A DNA stretch of 64,000 nucleotides from Malus domestica. Lineage: Eukaryota > Streptophyta > Magnoliopsida > Rosales > Rosaceae. Made by a program: the position numbers and the translations under genes. This document shows, in pieces, positions 22,874 through 33,881 of the stretch. The stretch lies in contig NC_091672.1 in the NCBI RefSeq assembly GCF_042453785.1, positions 14,898,501 to 14,962,500 on the forward strand. Direction: 5' to 3'. Position 1 is the first letter of the stretch, and every line of letters starts with the position of its first letter. The notes beneath the pieces are model-generated. The model had not been told where the DNA came from. It was given only the letters and a program-made list of their open reading frames with translations, and made no database searches.

Positions 22874-24057
22874 CCCTAACGCATGACAAGCTTAGGATAA
22901 GTTGCTAACCATTCCCTTGCAGCATTCTTCTTCTCTTGTCACTAGTTGAACCCCCTAATTTTCCATCTCATGTACACCTAACAATACAAACATTCAACAT
23001 AACCAAATTCAACGATATATACCTTAACACAACATGTCAACTAGTTTTCATAACAATACATCAACCGTGAACATAGCATCATAAATTTAGCAATCTTAAG
23101 TTAATTCATAAAATTAAAGAAGCTTTCATCAACACAAATCAACCCCAATTCAACAAATTGAGCAATATAAGCCCTATACACAACCTATCAACAATAATTC
23201 ATAAACCAACATTGAACCCAAATTTTTCCAAAATTCCACAAATTGTCACAAATTTCATCAACGAACATGCATAATTAACCATTAAACTTCATCAATGAAC
23301 ATGCATAATAAACCATGAACACTAAACTAATTTATCAATTTAACACAAATAACAAAATTTACTTCTAGGGTCCCAAATTTTCAAACTCACCGAATTTCAA
23401 ATTGACTTTGGGGGAAGGAAGTATGATGTCGAGTATTGTGGAAGCAAGGACTCTAACCTCGACTTGGAGGAAGCAAGTACCATGTCCTTTAAATCGAACC
23501 GACTGGACAAATTAGGAACCAATTTTGAACAAAGTTTGACTAAGTTTTGAATGCTCCGTGTGGAAATTAGTTGAGTTTCAAATGCCACGTCGAAGACGAC
23601 AAACACTGGACAACTTTGACTGAGTTTCGAATGTTGAGGAAGTCGATTGAAATTTCTTTAAAATCATTCTTCGGTGAGTTTTTGGTGGAGGAGATGACAA
23701 GTTTAATGAAGATATAACTATTCTTGGGGAGGGAGAGAGTGTTAGTTGGAAAAAAAAAAACTATTGTTGGGTCCAATGAGTTTTAATCACCGGTCATTTA
23801 TGACCCAATTTTAGTGCAAGCGCTTGCTAATTGATTTGTTTATAGCCATTGAGATAAAATCCAACGGTCTATATTTGTCCACACAAATGGAATGCAAAAC
23901 TTGGTCTTAGTAGAAAACACGAAAACCTGTTTGTGTTTTTTCATATCTACTACTTTGTAATTGCTGCAGTGAACAATCATTTCCTATGCTTTGTTTGCGT
24001 AAATGCCCTCTTCTTTCTGTATGTCAGCCCTTTCTAGGCTTGTAAAATGTGTGCTGA
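22874..24057. other. No gene recognised
   Basis: AT-rich DNA. At 22980-23350 there are repeated 'tcaacacaaat' and 'cataattaacc' phrases. Two overlapping minus frames at 23397-23776 lack recognisable domains. Confidence 0.45.
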
Positions 24058-24212
24058 TTTGGAAGTGCTTTTAAAATAGCTGAAAGTGTTTTGGGTAAAA
24101 ATGTTTTTGAAACTAATCTTTAGTTAAATTCAAGTGAATCCTGGAAAGCTCTTTGGAACCAAAAAAACATTTTCTCTAAAAGTTTTTTAGTCATTTCAAA
24201 AGCACCTCCAAA
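24058..24212. mobile_element. Short hairpin MITE
   Basis: The left end TTTGGAAGTGCTTTT is matched in inverse at the right end, AAAAGCACCTCCAAA. The inner arms also pair loosely (GTGTTTT...AAAACATT). Length is about 155 bp. This end sequence is common among plant hAT-type MITEs. No clear 8-bp duplication is seen. Confidence 0.6.
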
Positions 24213-26530
24213 CGGAGTATGTCATACATTTGGACTTCTTTTAACGAACCATTGACAAAAAAATAAAAAATAAAAATAAAGAAATCTATCTCCTCCATCC
24301 AATATACTAAAAAAATACAAGCAGTAAATCAAACAACTTGGAATTACTTTAGTCTAAAGAAGGCTTTTCAATTGCACTGTACACATGAACAGTGTTTTGA
24401 ACCACATTTCAGTTTATTTACAAGATTGCCACAAGGGTGAAGGCGGCTGGGTTAGTTTCGTTTTGGGCTGTGTTTGCTGGGCTTACCTTAATTGTTGATG
24501 AGGCCGGCCCTTTAGGTGTTCAAATGATTGGAATGCCCATCTAGGGTTAAGATCGGACGGTCCGGATTAAAAGTTTGGAGGGTACTTTTGTCATCTTAAA
24601 TGTCGGGACTGCTTGGGATCGATGGTGAGGGGATTGTAGGGCAGACAGGAGGCCATGCCGCCTCTGAGATAGAGATGGAGAGAGAAGGGGAGAGAGACGG
24701 AGACAGCGAGAGAGAGAAAGGGATTTTAGGGATTTGCAAATCCTTCCCCTTCACACAGAACCTCTGCAAATCAGTCGGCCCCAGCCCCTCAACGCTCATC
24801 TCCAGATCCCCTTCATACTGCAAATCAATTCCTTCGCCTTTAGTGCCACCACACTGCAAATGAATTTTCTTCATATCCTCACGAATGTGGCTTCTCTGGT
24901 TTTCGTTTTTATTTTTTATGGAAGGTATGAGATTTCTTTAATGTTTTGCTTGGTTTATGATTTTTGTGTGGATGGACTAGCTGGGGGCTATGGGTCTCTT
25001 CAAATTTGGATAGTCTAGGGTTTCTGACGAGTTTTCTGTTTGTGGTTTTGGTTTTTAGGGATTGCACTAGGAAAAGGGCTGGAGGCGATTTCAAATCGTA
25101 AAAAGGTATACTTCGTTAGCATTCGATATTTAGTTAGCAATTTTATTCTGGTTTATTGTGTTTTTTTTAATTTTTTGTTCAACTGTAATTTCTTGGTTCG
25201 GAAGCTAAAGATTGAAATCTTACGTTTCAGATTTGATAGCTTATGCTTGCTTAGGTTTTTCTGATTGAATTGAGAGATTGAAGATTTATAGATGGGGAAA
25301 GTGTCTCCAAAAGAGAGGAATTTGAAGAACCTGAAACAGAAGAAGCGACGGGGTTCTGGTTGAATGGAATTTCTCAAATGCCTTAGCAGTCACAGTCATT
25401 GCCTCGGTTGTATGGATAGTGTATGAATTATGGTTTTATTGGTCAGTATACAAATGTGCGAAAATTGGTATTCATTTAATGGGTCAATTCATCTTTAATA
25501 TGGATCTGAATATCTTAAATCTTATATGCTTGGGTATCGTGTTGTTGAACTCTGGAATACGACTATGCTTTACTACAACATTTTCTCAAGGGAAAAAAGT
25601 TCCTTATTTTTTTTGGTTTTCTTGGCCACCAAATGAGGAATATTTCATTTTCTTTATTTGTGTTTGTAGTGATGTAATTCAGGTTCTGTTTATTGTGATT
25701 TTAAATTAAATGCGTTACTTTGTCTTTTTTTTTTTTTTTTTTTTTTTTTGTTGTGCCTTTGATTTGTTTACCAATTTTTGGGACAACTCATGAGCACTAT
25801 AAGTGTGATACAAAAGTTTCTTGAGTTGGGAAATTTCTTTTTGCCATAATCAGTTTTAGATAAGAATCATTTTGTCATGATTTGGAGCGAGATGCCCGGT
25901 GTTCAGAGTTTTTAATGGAAAGAGGGGTAAAGATTGTTTGGCAATATGATTTTGTGCACGGGAAACTCTGTAATTGTCACAATTGGTACAGTTGCATCTT
26001 GAATTTACTACAAAATCTAATCTGTATCTTGCGGGCAATGGTAGATAGGCCATTTCCGGAATGACATGAAATTAGTTAGATATGGCTTAAAAACAGGGGA
26101 TACTTATAGTCTCATAAATCTATTTCAGTCGAAGAATGTATTTTGGCAAGGGGACCTTTGAGCTGATAACGTGAAGAACCAAATTGTCTTACAGCATGCT
26201 TCTCATTTATTTTAAAAATGTATTGGATTCTATAAATATTTTAGCGATTGACTATAGATAAGGCAGTTGTATTGCCACTTTAAGATAAGGCAGTTGTATT
26301 TTTCAAAATGAATTATCTTATGCACATACAAAGTAAACTATGTGAAATGGACTAAAGTATAATCCAGGACTTTTACCTCCGTATAGAACTTGGCTATATG
26401 CGAGAATGGTTTGTTTAAGCACATTTTAAGTTATATTATGTTTTCTATTTTTTTTTTAAACTTATCTCCTGTCTTTTAGTATCAGAACCGTCTATCTGTA
26501 CATGATCGTTTCTTCATTGCTTCATTGTAG
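24213..26530 (+). other. Possible 5' part of a captured or decayed gene
   Basis: A GA-rich block (24668-24725) and a CT-rich block resemble a plant 5' leader. Splice-like signals follow: a donor after TTTTATGGAAG at about 24924, and an acceptor TTTTTAG at about 25059 opening a 45-base exon-like piece ending AAAAAG before GTATAC. At 25292-25363 a 23-codon frame starting MGKVSPKERNLKNLKQKKRR ends in TGA. None of this makes a recognised protein. A 25-base poly-T lies at about 25726-25749. Confidence 0.35.
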
Positions 26531-26761
26531 TTGAGAATGTTATGCGAGAAAGCAAAGGAAATTCTAATGGGAGAAAGCGAAGATTTTGGTTTCTTTAGTC
26601 TATTATTATTTTTGCATTACAGTACATATTTCACTGTTATTTCATTTTGTATGGGGAAAAAAGCGTTATTATTACTTATCATTATTTATTTGCATGTACT
26701 TACAACTGATATTCAAGGGGAATTTCACGACCTTCCAGAGCTTTTTCGAATTGGAGGGAAG
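26531..26761 (+). pseudogene. Protein phosphatase 2A catalytic subunit fragment
   Basis: After a CATTGTAG acceptor, 26531-26581 encodes LRMLCEKAKEILMGES, matching the first-exon region of plant PP2A catalytic subunits. Bases 26702-26761 encode TDIQGEFHDLPELFRIGGK and end at a GT donor, matching the GDIHGQFHDLAELFRIGGK block. The metal-binding GDxHG motif is damaged (Gly to Thr, His to Gln). The dozen residues normally between the pieces are replaced by about 117 bp of AT-rich DNA, yet the frame stays open throughout (87 codons). The rest of the phosphatase (YVDRG, RGNHE) is absent. PP2A normally removes phosphate from Ser/Thr; this copy cannot. Confidence 0.8.
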
Positions 26762-26790
26762 GTATCAGATCTTAAATTCCAAATCCGCAG

Positions 26791-26851
26791 GTGAATTGGC
26801 CCTTGCCATTACTTGGAAACGACTCCTCTCACTCCCAAGAGATAAATTCAG
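26791..26851 (+). pseudogene. Exon-like fragment of an unidentified gene
   Basis: Flanked by an ATCCGCAG acceptor and a TTCAG/GTATTG donor, this 61-base piece encodes GELALAITWKRLLSLPRDKF. It does not match PP2A, whose next exon would encode CPDTNYLFMGDYVDRG. It therefore comes from a different source gene. Confidence 0.4.
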
Positions 26852-27658
26852 GTATTGCATGTTGGATTTGAGTTCATTTTAAGGTTAATCAAAGGTAATC
26901 CTAACATTTGTGTTTTTCCGGTGAGTTTCAGAAATCTGACAGGTAATTTCTGGTTAAATGGCAATCAAATGTCATCCTAAGTGTCGTCATCCTTCTTAAG
27001 TGTCATCATCCTTCTTGGTACAAGGCCACAGCTCAACCGCACACCACCCTTCTTCTCTTGCTGGTGAGGTAACATCACTGTTTAATCTGGGGGAATTTGT
27101 GATGTGGTTATTAATCTGCTTTTTGATTTATTTACTATTAAAATGTGTATGTTGCTTAGATTTATGTTGGTTTCGATACGAAAACTAATTTGTTCTCCTA
27201 AGTAATGGCCTATTAAATTGGGAACACATTTTGTCAAATGAAACTATGCTTGCACAAATTTAGTCCCAGTCGTATTATTCTTCTTGGCTTTTTGTTTCAA
27301 TGATCAATGACGGTACCCGTCGTTCTACTCATAAATCCTTCCCTCATGTGGTGAATTGGATTTTGGAAGTGAAGTTATTGGCCATGAAGATTTAATACGT
27401 AGTTTGAATGATCGAAGGTTTGGTTTTGATGGTTGGAATGTTCTACTGAAAATTATAGACTCAACCAAATAATAGTTTATAAGAAATTAACACATATACA
27501 AGACCATTATAAAAGAAAAATAAACAAAGCTGAAATCATTGCAATAACTATAATAATTGGTTTTGTCATTTATATATGGTATTCCTTGATAATTTATTTA
27601 TAACTTTGTTGTTGTGTCATAAAAATGAACTATAATATATTTATATTCTTTTGAATGC

Positions 27659-27766
27659 CTTGCAACGAAACTCACCAATGAGTTACAAACCGTGAAGGAA
27701 ATAGCAGAAGAAAGATTACTGCCTGAAGCCTATCCTACTACACCCTTGAAATATAATGCAAATGAG
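27659..27766 (+). pseudogene. Exon-like fragment, helical protein, family unknown
   Basis: This open stretch encodes a protein-like, Glu-rich segment including TNELQTVKEIAEERLLPEAY. It ends at AATGAG before a GTACCC donor. No clear acceptor precedes it. Composition stands out sharply from the surrounding AT-rich intron-like DNA. The source gene is not recognised. Confidence 0.4.
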
Positions 27767-28272
27767 GTACCCTAATATACTTTTTTTAGATACATTTTCT
27801 CACGCAACCCTTTGCTATGTGAATGTGCACTTTCCTAGGAAATTTACGTAGTTTTCTATTATTGGATGCATTTGGTTATATAAATGTTTAAGATTTATTG
27901 TTTGAAAAAGAAAGGGCAGTGGACCATAAATTGGCATGTCAATTGGAAACTGAGGAGTCTGATGCAACCAAACAAATCTGTCTACATTACTTCTAAAAAT
28001 TTGTAATGTTAATGATTGCTACAAAGTAAATTGTTCAAAATCATATATCACTTTTAATTTTGGGCCAACATACTTGAATAGAAAGACATTTTCAAGGTTA
28101 TTGTTAAATGAAAATGTTCTGTTTCTTATGCTTATTAGGAAAAAAAAATTATGTTTCATTCTGAGTTCATGTTTTTTCCCACTATGTTTAGAAGTATGAA
28201 TTTTCCTTTTTGTTGACCTTTTTAGTCTGTGCTCATAATTTGGATTTAAAAAAAAATTAATATTGGTTGCAG

Positions 28273-28389
28273 AGAGAGAAAGAGTTCGTTCGACGCTTAA
28301 ATCAGACCCCTGAAATTTCATGTCTCCAGAGTTCTCCAGCTAACCACAGACCCATGTTTGCCGTACTTTCATTGCACACAGATATTCTG
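28273..28389 (+). pseudogene. Exon-like fragment with consensus splice sites
   Basis: It follows a GGTTGCAG acceptor and ends at ATTCTG before GTATAC. The open frame encodes REKEFVRRLNQTPEISCLQ, then a Pro/Ser segment and MFAVLSLHTDILV. Source gene unknown. Confidence 0.4.
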
Positions 28390-29136
28390 GTATACTCACT
28401 AAAGCATAAATTTAATGGTTTACAGAAACTTTTAATTGTTCCATCCTAAATATCTTCCTTTATTCTTGATGCCATGCTACTTGCTTGACCCTTTCTTGCA
28501 TCAGTTGTGTCACCTAAAATTAAAATGAAATGAAATAGTTTCCCTACATGCTTAATGTTGTGAATGCTGGTGATGTTAGAAATTTAGTGATTGTTGCTCT
28601 CTATAATATATCCATGCTCATGTGTTTTACAGATGCGCAGTTCAAAAAAACTGGTTGCTGCTTGGATGAGAGGTGTATAATTTCATTAAAAAAAAAATTG
28701 TTTTGGTTGCTGGTGATGGTTTATCTGTATTTGATTGGTAATTTCTACATTTGATTATTCAATAATATTTTGAACTTCCATTTCTGTTGTTAGAAGATAA
28801 CGTCTCCATCTCGATTCTGCATGATCAAAATGTATGTTGGGTGAAGCTGCGATTAGAAACAATGGTGAGTGAAATTTAAGTCTTCATTTGACAATAAAAA
28901 AACTTTGATTCAGATATCTATATTTGTTGTTTTATTCTATTGACAATTCGTTGTTTGATTGGTTTTGTTGCTTTCCTCCACTTTTTAACTCATATTTGTT
29001 AATGTACCTATTTTATTTGGGTGATAAGTTCACTCTTTTAATCTTTAGCTAAATGAAGATATAGGGTGTGGTTTTGTTAATGGCGGTGGATGACTTGGAT
29101 GAAAGTATGTATCTTGGGGATTTTTTTTGCTTGCAG

Positions 29137-29209
29137 TTGTTTAGGCCAACACTGAAGAAGTTTTGTGGAATGAGATTCTTATACCAAATTGTTTATCCGT
29201 TTATGGCAG
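29137..29209 (+). pseudogene. 73-base exon-like fragment
   Basis: A TTTTTTTTGCTTGCAG acceptor and a GGCAG/GTAATA donor bound this piece. In one frame it reads EEVLWNEILIPNCLSVYG. No family is recognised. A second short piece starting ATG at 29284 (MRESRRSRPIDPSL) ends at a GAG/GTTTGT donor. Confidence 0.3.
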
Positions 29210-29778
29210 GTAATAAACGTGGTCCAACCAGTAGCTGATAAAATGTCATTGTATATATGCTTTTGTCGATTTTTGCTACGATAATGAGGGAATCTAGAAG
29301 ATCGAGGCCAATCGATCCGAGTCTGAGGTTTGTACTACTCTATCCATTTCTTTCTCTCTTTCTGTGAATTTCTTGAAATTGGCGACACACGTTCTGATTC
29401 TTGCTGTGTTTGGGACTGGAGAAAGCTCTAGATTAGCTTTGATCGCTTGAATTTTTTCTTATTTAGTTTAGCACAGCCGGACTACATAATCCTACCATTG
29501 GGCTATTTCTAGGAACGTTTTTGTTTACTTTTGTTAGTTTGTTGACAGTTTGGTATGTCTATCATATTGATGAAACTAAATTGTGAGTTAATTATGGTTT
29601 AGGTTGTTGAATTTTTAATTCGGAATTCCCTTTGGAAACTGTCACAAGTGATGTGTCTGCCATGGCTACAGGAATCAAAAGCGAGTGAAAGGTAAAGCTT
29701 CTCTCCAAACATTCATCGCCAGCAATTCCAACCAGAGCCAAGTGTATCTCTCCTCTTGCTTTATCTCTACGATGTTCT

Positions 29779-32700
29779 TGAAGGATGATTTTGTGAAAAC
29801 ATGTTCATTTGAATAACATCTATAGCATGCATTTAACAATTAAAAGGCGGAATCATGCTTGCATGCATTCAAAAACAAAACATTACCCATGAAATTCAAA
29901 GCCTAGTAGATTGGTGAACCAAGAGTCAACTCAAAACAAAGTGAGTTGAGATTTATACCTTTGTAGATTCCTCTTTGCATAAGCAAAGGCTAATCACCCA
30001 AAGAGAGGGCCTTCATTCTTTGCTTCTTAGATCCATGGATTTGGATGGAAGAATATGGTTCTCCAAGTTCCCAAAATTGAGAACCTCTAAGTCTCCACAC
30101 CAAGGTAAGATTGATGAAGAAATGAGTGACATTTGATGCGTAAAATAACTAAACACACAAATTAAACCCTCTTTTTATCAATTGTAGTAAAGTATGTAAG
30201 TAGGGATCGTTCTAGGCCGGGGATTAGGAGGGATTGCTAAATCACTTGGAAACTGACTTGAAAACGTAAAAACAAAGTTTAAAACACTAAACTAGACTCA
30301 AAGAATGCAAAACTATACTTTAAAATACTAAGATAAACAAAAAGACTCAAAACAGCCCTTAAACACTCAAAACTACCTTAAAAACACAATCTGGGCAATT
30401 TTGGGACTCTCACACAAACTTGGACAAATTTTGGTTTTTCTAATGAACTAAAACACTTAAAAACATAATTTAAGACAAGTTCTAATTAATATGACTCAAA
30501 GAAATAAGATGGGGTTGATTTTTGACGAAAATAATTAAATTAAGACAAGAACAAAGTAAACAAATTCTTAGACAAATTTGGGTGAATCAAAACACTCTAA
30601 CACACAACCAAAACAGAAATTAAACACTTTGAAACAATAAAGTAAAAGGGGGATTTTGGTTTTAATGAATTTGAAAACAAAACAAACTTTGTAAAACAAA
30701 ACAGATTGTAAGTGAATTTGAATGAAACTTATGGATGGAAGATTAGCTAGGAGGTTCTTCTCCACATATGTCACACTTGCATACAAAACGATTTCCAGTT
30801 GCTTTTCGATAAGCTATGAATACTCAACGCCCCAAATTAACCGTGAATTGCACTAATTAACCCTCAGTTTTTTCCACAAGTTATTAGGTTGGATGATTGC
30901 ATACGACAACCCAAAACATTCCCTACAAGTTCCCTACATGAATTGCATAATAGAGATACAAGCAAGAATCATTAAGTTCTATGAAAAACATAAGCATTGA
31001 CGAGGCACTCGTTACTATGATTTGCATGAAACTTATGCCAAGAGTTTACTTAACGTGATTGTGACTAGCAACCTTCACTACTTATGAATATAAGTTTATA
31101 ACGATTAGGTGAAACTCCCTTATATTCTAGCGTCAAATTCATGCATGAAAATTAAGCGTGCACTCTTAACCAACATACACAAATTAGTTTTTATATGAAC
31201 GGATAAGTAAATTGAACTCACAACTTATGAATCACAACTGGATGTAATCAAATCATATTGCAAGTATGAACATAGTTTCGAATCACCCCCTAACTAAGAG
31301 GGGTTTAGTTCCTCATACTCACAAAGCAAAGATACATAAAATTAGACATTAAAATCAAAGGAAAGAAAACACCTAAAATGCTCCAACTTGGTAGCAAGTG
31401 CATCCAAGATTCCTCCTTTCCCTTGCTTGCGGCAGATTGGATTATGGACAGATTTTGGGTAGTTTTATGATGTAGAATGGATGGGGAATGGTATAGAAGG
31501 GTTTAGGGTGAGTGTGGAGGAGTGTTTGATGGTTGGAGGGTGGTGGAGAACTAGGCAAAGAGGGTGGAAGAAGGTGGAGTGGCTGTTATGTTTTCTAGGC
31601 ACTAGAATGGTGTTTTTGGGGTGTTTTGCTTCCTAGGGTGTGTATGGACGAATTTTTGTGATAAAATGATGAATATGGGGGATTTTCCTTTGGCCAAGGG
31701 GTGTAAACATGTATTTATAGGCCCCAAAAACCTTAGAAAATCAGGTTAGGTTAAGGATGAAATGCATGGCAATTTGTGTGTGTGGTGTGCAATGGTCCAA
31801 GGGTGAAAATGAAGTGAAATGTGTCAACAAATGGGTCAAAGGTGCAACAACATGTGTTGCACATGGCATTGGATTCCAAATGTGAATGATGGAGCATCAA
31901 TTGGTGCATGTAATGGATGTAAATGTTGTCTAAAATCTAATGAGTGAAGGGAACAAGAGGTATCAAGCAATTGAGTGTAATAATTAAATGAATTGAAGCA
32001 TGAAATTAGAAATTATGTAGGGGACAAGAGTGATCAAGCATGGCATGGAATCCAAAGGGAATTCTATGTGGTTTGCATGGCAAGGAATGCAAGTTGGGGT
32101 GACAGATTTTTGGGCTGTTTTCTTCATCTTTTGGACCATAATTCTTCATATTCTTGGCCTCTTTAGTTCTCAAATTCGTCCATCCACTTTGGCCCATGCA
32201 TTTGCTATCCATTCCAAGCTCGAAACATGCTCCAAATGCCTCCAAAATGCATCTTCTTGCATACTTTGTACTTAGAGTCTGAAAACACACAAAAATAACT
32301 TTAAACACTAAAATAACTAAGGAAATACAACGTAAATGCACAAGAACAAGCTAACTAAGTCGCATAAATATGCTCCTATCAACCTTGGAGGAGTAGGATT
32401 GCTAGATAATCCCTCCAAGGGGCCCGGCCTCCTAGAGAGAAAAGGAGAGACATGTTCTCTCCAATTTTCTCCAAAAGAACCCTTAATGAATTTTAGGCTA
32501 TAAAGTTCTTTATATAGTCACTTCTTTAAATGACCTAAAGAACCAAAAACCCTAATTCAACATACATGGCCGGCCATATAAGGGATATGGGCTTTTGGAC
32601 CTTTGTGAATCTTTATTCATTAAATTGTCATACAACTTACGTCAATAGGCTTGACGTTCGAAGCCCATTGGGCCTTAAGGTCCAAAATTATCCCGAGGTC

Positions 32701-33826
32701 TTTAACGAACTTATTCGTTTGATTAATTAACATATTAATTAATCCTTGCCATAAATAATTAAACCATTTAATTATTCTTACTCATCTCCATTGTTTCTTC
32801 AATCTCCACCTTACACGGTGTACGATCCATTAGGTTCCTTTTAGCGAGGCAGTGGGCGATTAAAACTCTTTAAAATCGATTGTGAATTGAAACTTACTTT
32901 CAATTCTCCCTTTAGTGTTTATACACGTTTAGGGCTTCCACAAACCAAGAGTGACACCTAGCAGCATATCATGGTTACCCAAGCTAATCAGAAGAGGTAG
33001 AGAACCTATTCAGTTTAGGATTACAAATGCAATATGGTCTTTCTCTAATACAATACTCTTGACCACATTGTTTGGTTTGATAGTTTATTCATGTCTACTA
33101 TCCAATGTGATTCGTGTGCTTATATGATTACCTTGAATGTGATTTGGAACGACTTTTCTAAATCTCATTCATACTCTGGCCAGAGATTCTAAATCATATC
33201 ATAGAGTATTCTCCCCCAAACGGTTTGAAGGTTAGAGATTCCTTGTTGCGCATTCACTTGCCTCCATAGCTAAGTGGCTTAACCCCAACGATGCCGTGGA
33301 CACCCGCGGATGGGGTGACTTTGACATAATCAAACATCAAGGACTTAACCACAAGACAAACGTGATGCCTCAGGTCAAAAGACTACTTTGCATTATCCCA
33401 ACCGTGAGTTCTCATGTGACATGAATATGAGAACTCTTCGTTGATCGTGTTCAGTGAACTCATTCTCTATTGAGCACCTATGTACTTGTCTTGATGTCAC
33501 ACACACCAATGACTCGAGACTAGTCACTCTCCCTGAGAGAATACACAGCACGTACTGATCTTAACGGACTGTCAATGCCCAATTGGCAATCCTATGATCA
33601 GGAACGTTTAGGATGTGTCTACGAAAGAATGGTCTCATGAATCTAACTTATTTAGATCGCATTCTCCCAATCACATATTCCTTGGACTTATCATTTAAGC
33701 ATATAACATTTATATGAGACGGCTCAAACAATAATCTTTGCCCTTGATATTAAACTAGATTAGTTTAACATATGAAATGTCCGTAAAGTATCATCATATG
33801 ATTGGTTTTAGGGCACATTTCCAACA
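29779..33826 (-). mobile_element. Solo LTR (family B, copia-like) containing another solo LTR; target duplication GTTCT
   Basis: On the minus strand the LTR starts TGTTGGAAATGTGCCC at 33826 and ends near ATCATCCTTCA at 29779. GTTCT flanks both ends (29774-29778 and 33827-33831). Removing the nested family A LTR (30135-32381 plus one duplication) leaves about 1.8 kb with no internal gag or pol, so this is a solo LTR. A TATATAA site near 32512 (minus strand) may be its TATA box. Its start sequence resembles copia LTRs, by recall only. Confidence 0.7.
30135..32381 (-). mobile_element. Solo LTR (family A), second copy, nested
   Basis: The complement begins TGATAGGAGCATATTTATGC and ends TTACGCATCA, as in the copy at 11970-13703. 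Internal blocks also match, for example the TAGGGATCGTTCTAGG text at 30200, complementary to 13620. The flanks ACATT (30130-30134) and ACCTT (32382-32386) agree at 4 of 5 bases. It is about 0.5 kb longer than the first copy. No internal domain is present. Confidence 0.8.
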
Positions 33827-33881
33827 GTTCTATCCCAATTTCTCTCAAACAGTAGGGTTTTGGTTTGGTCACCAACGCCAG

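Larger units (their letters stand above)
26862..29773 (+). other. Intron-like AT-rich DNA between the exon fragments
   Basis: T-rich, stop-rich sequence with branch-point-like and polypyrimidine stretches separates the exon-like pieces listed within it. It looks like true intron sequence carried along with the fragments, which argues for DNA-level capture and not for cDNA retrocopies. Confidence 0.4.

Noticed and set aside
32006..32341. 111-codon minus frame
   Set aside because: It lies entirely within the family A solo LTR and its counterpart in the other copy is not conserved as a frame.
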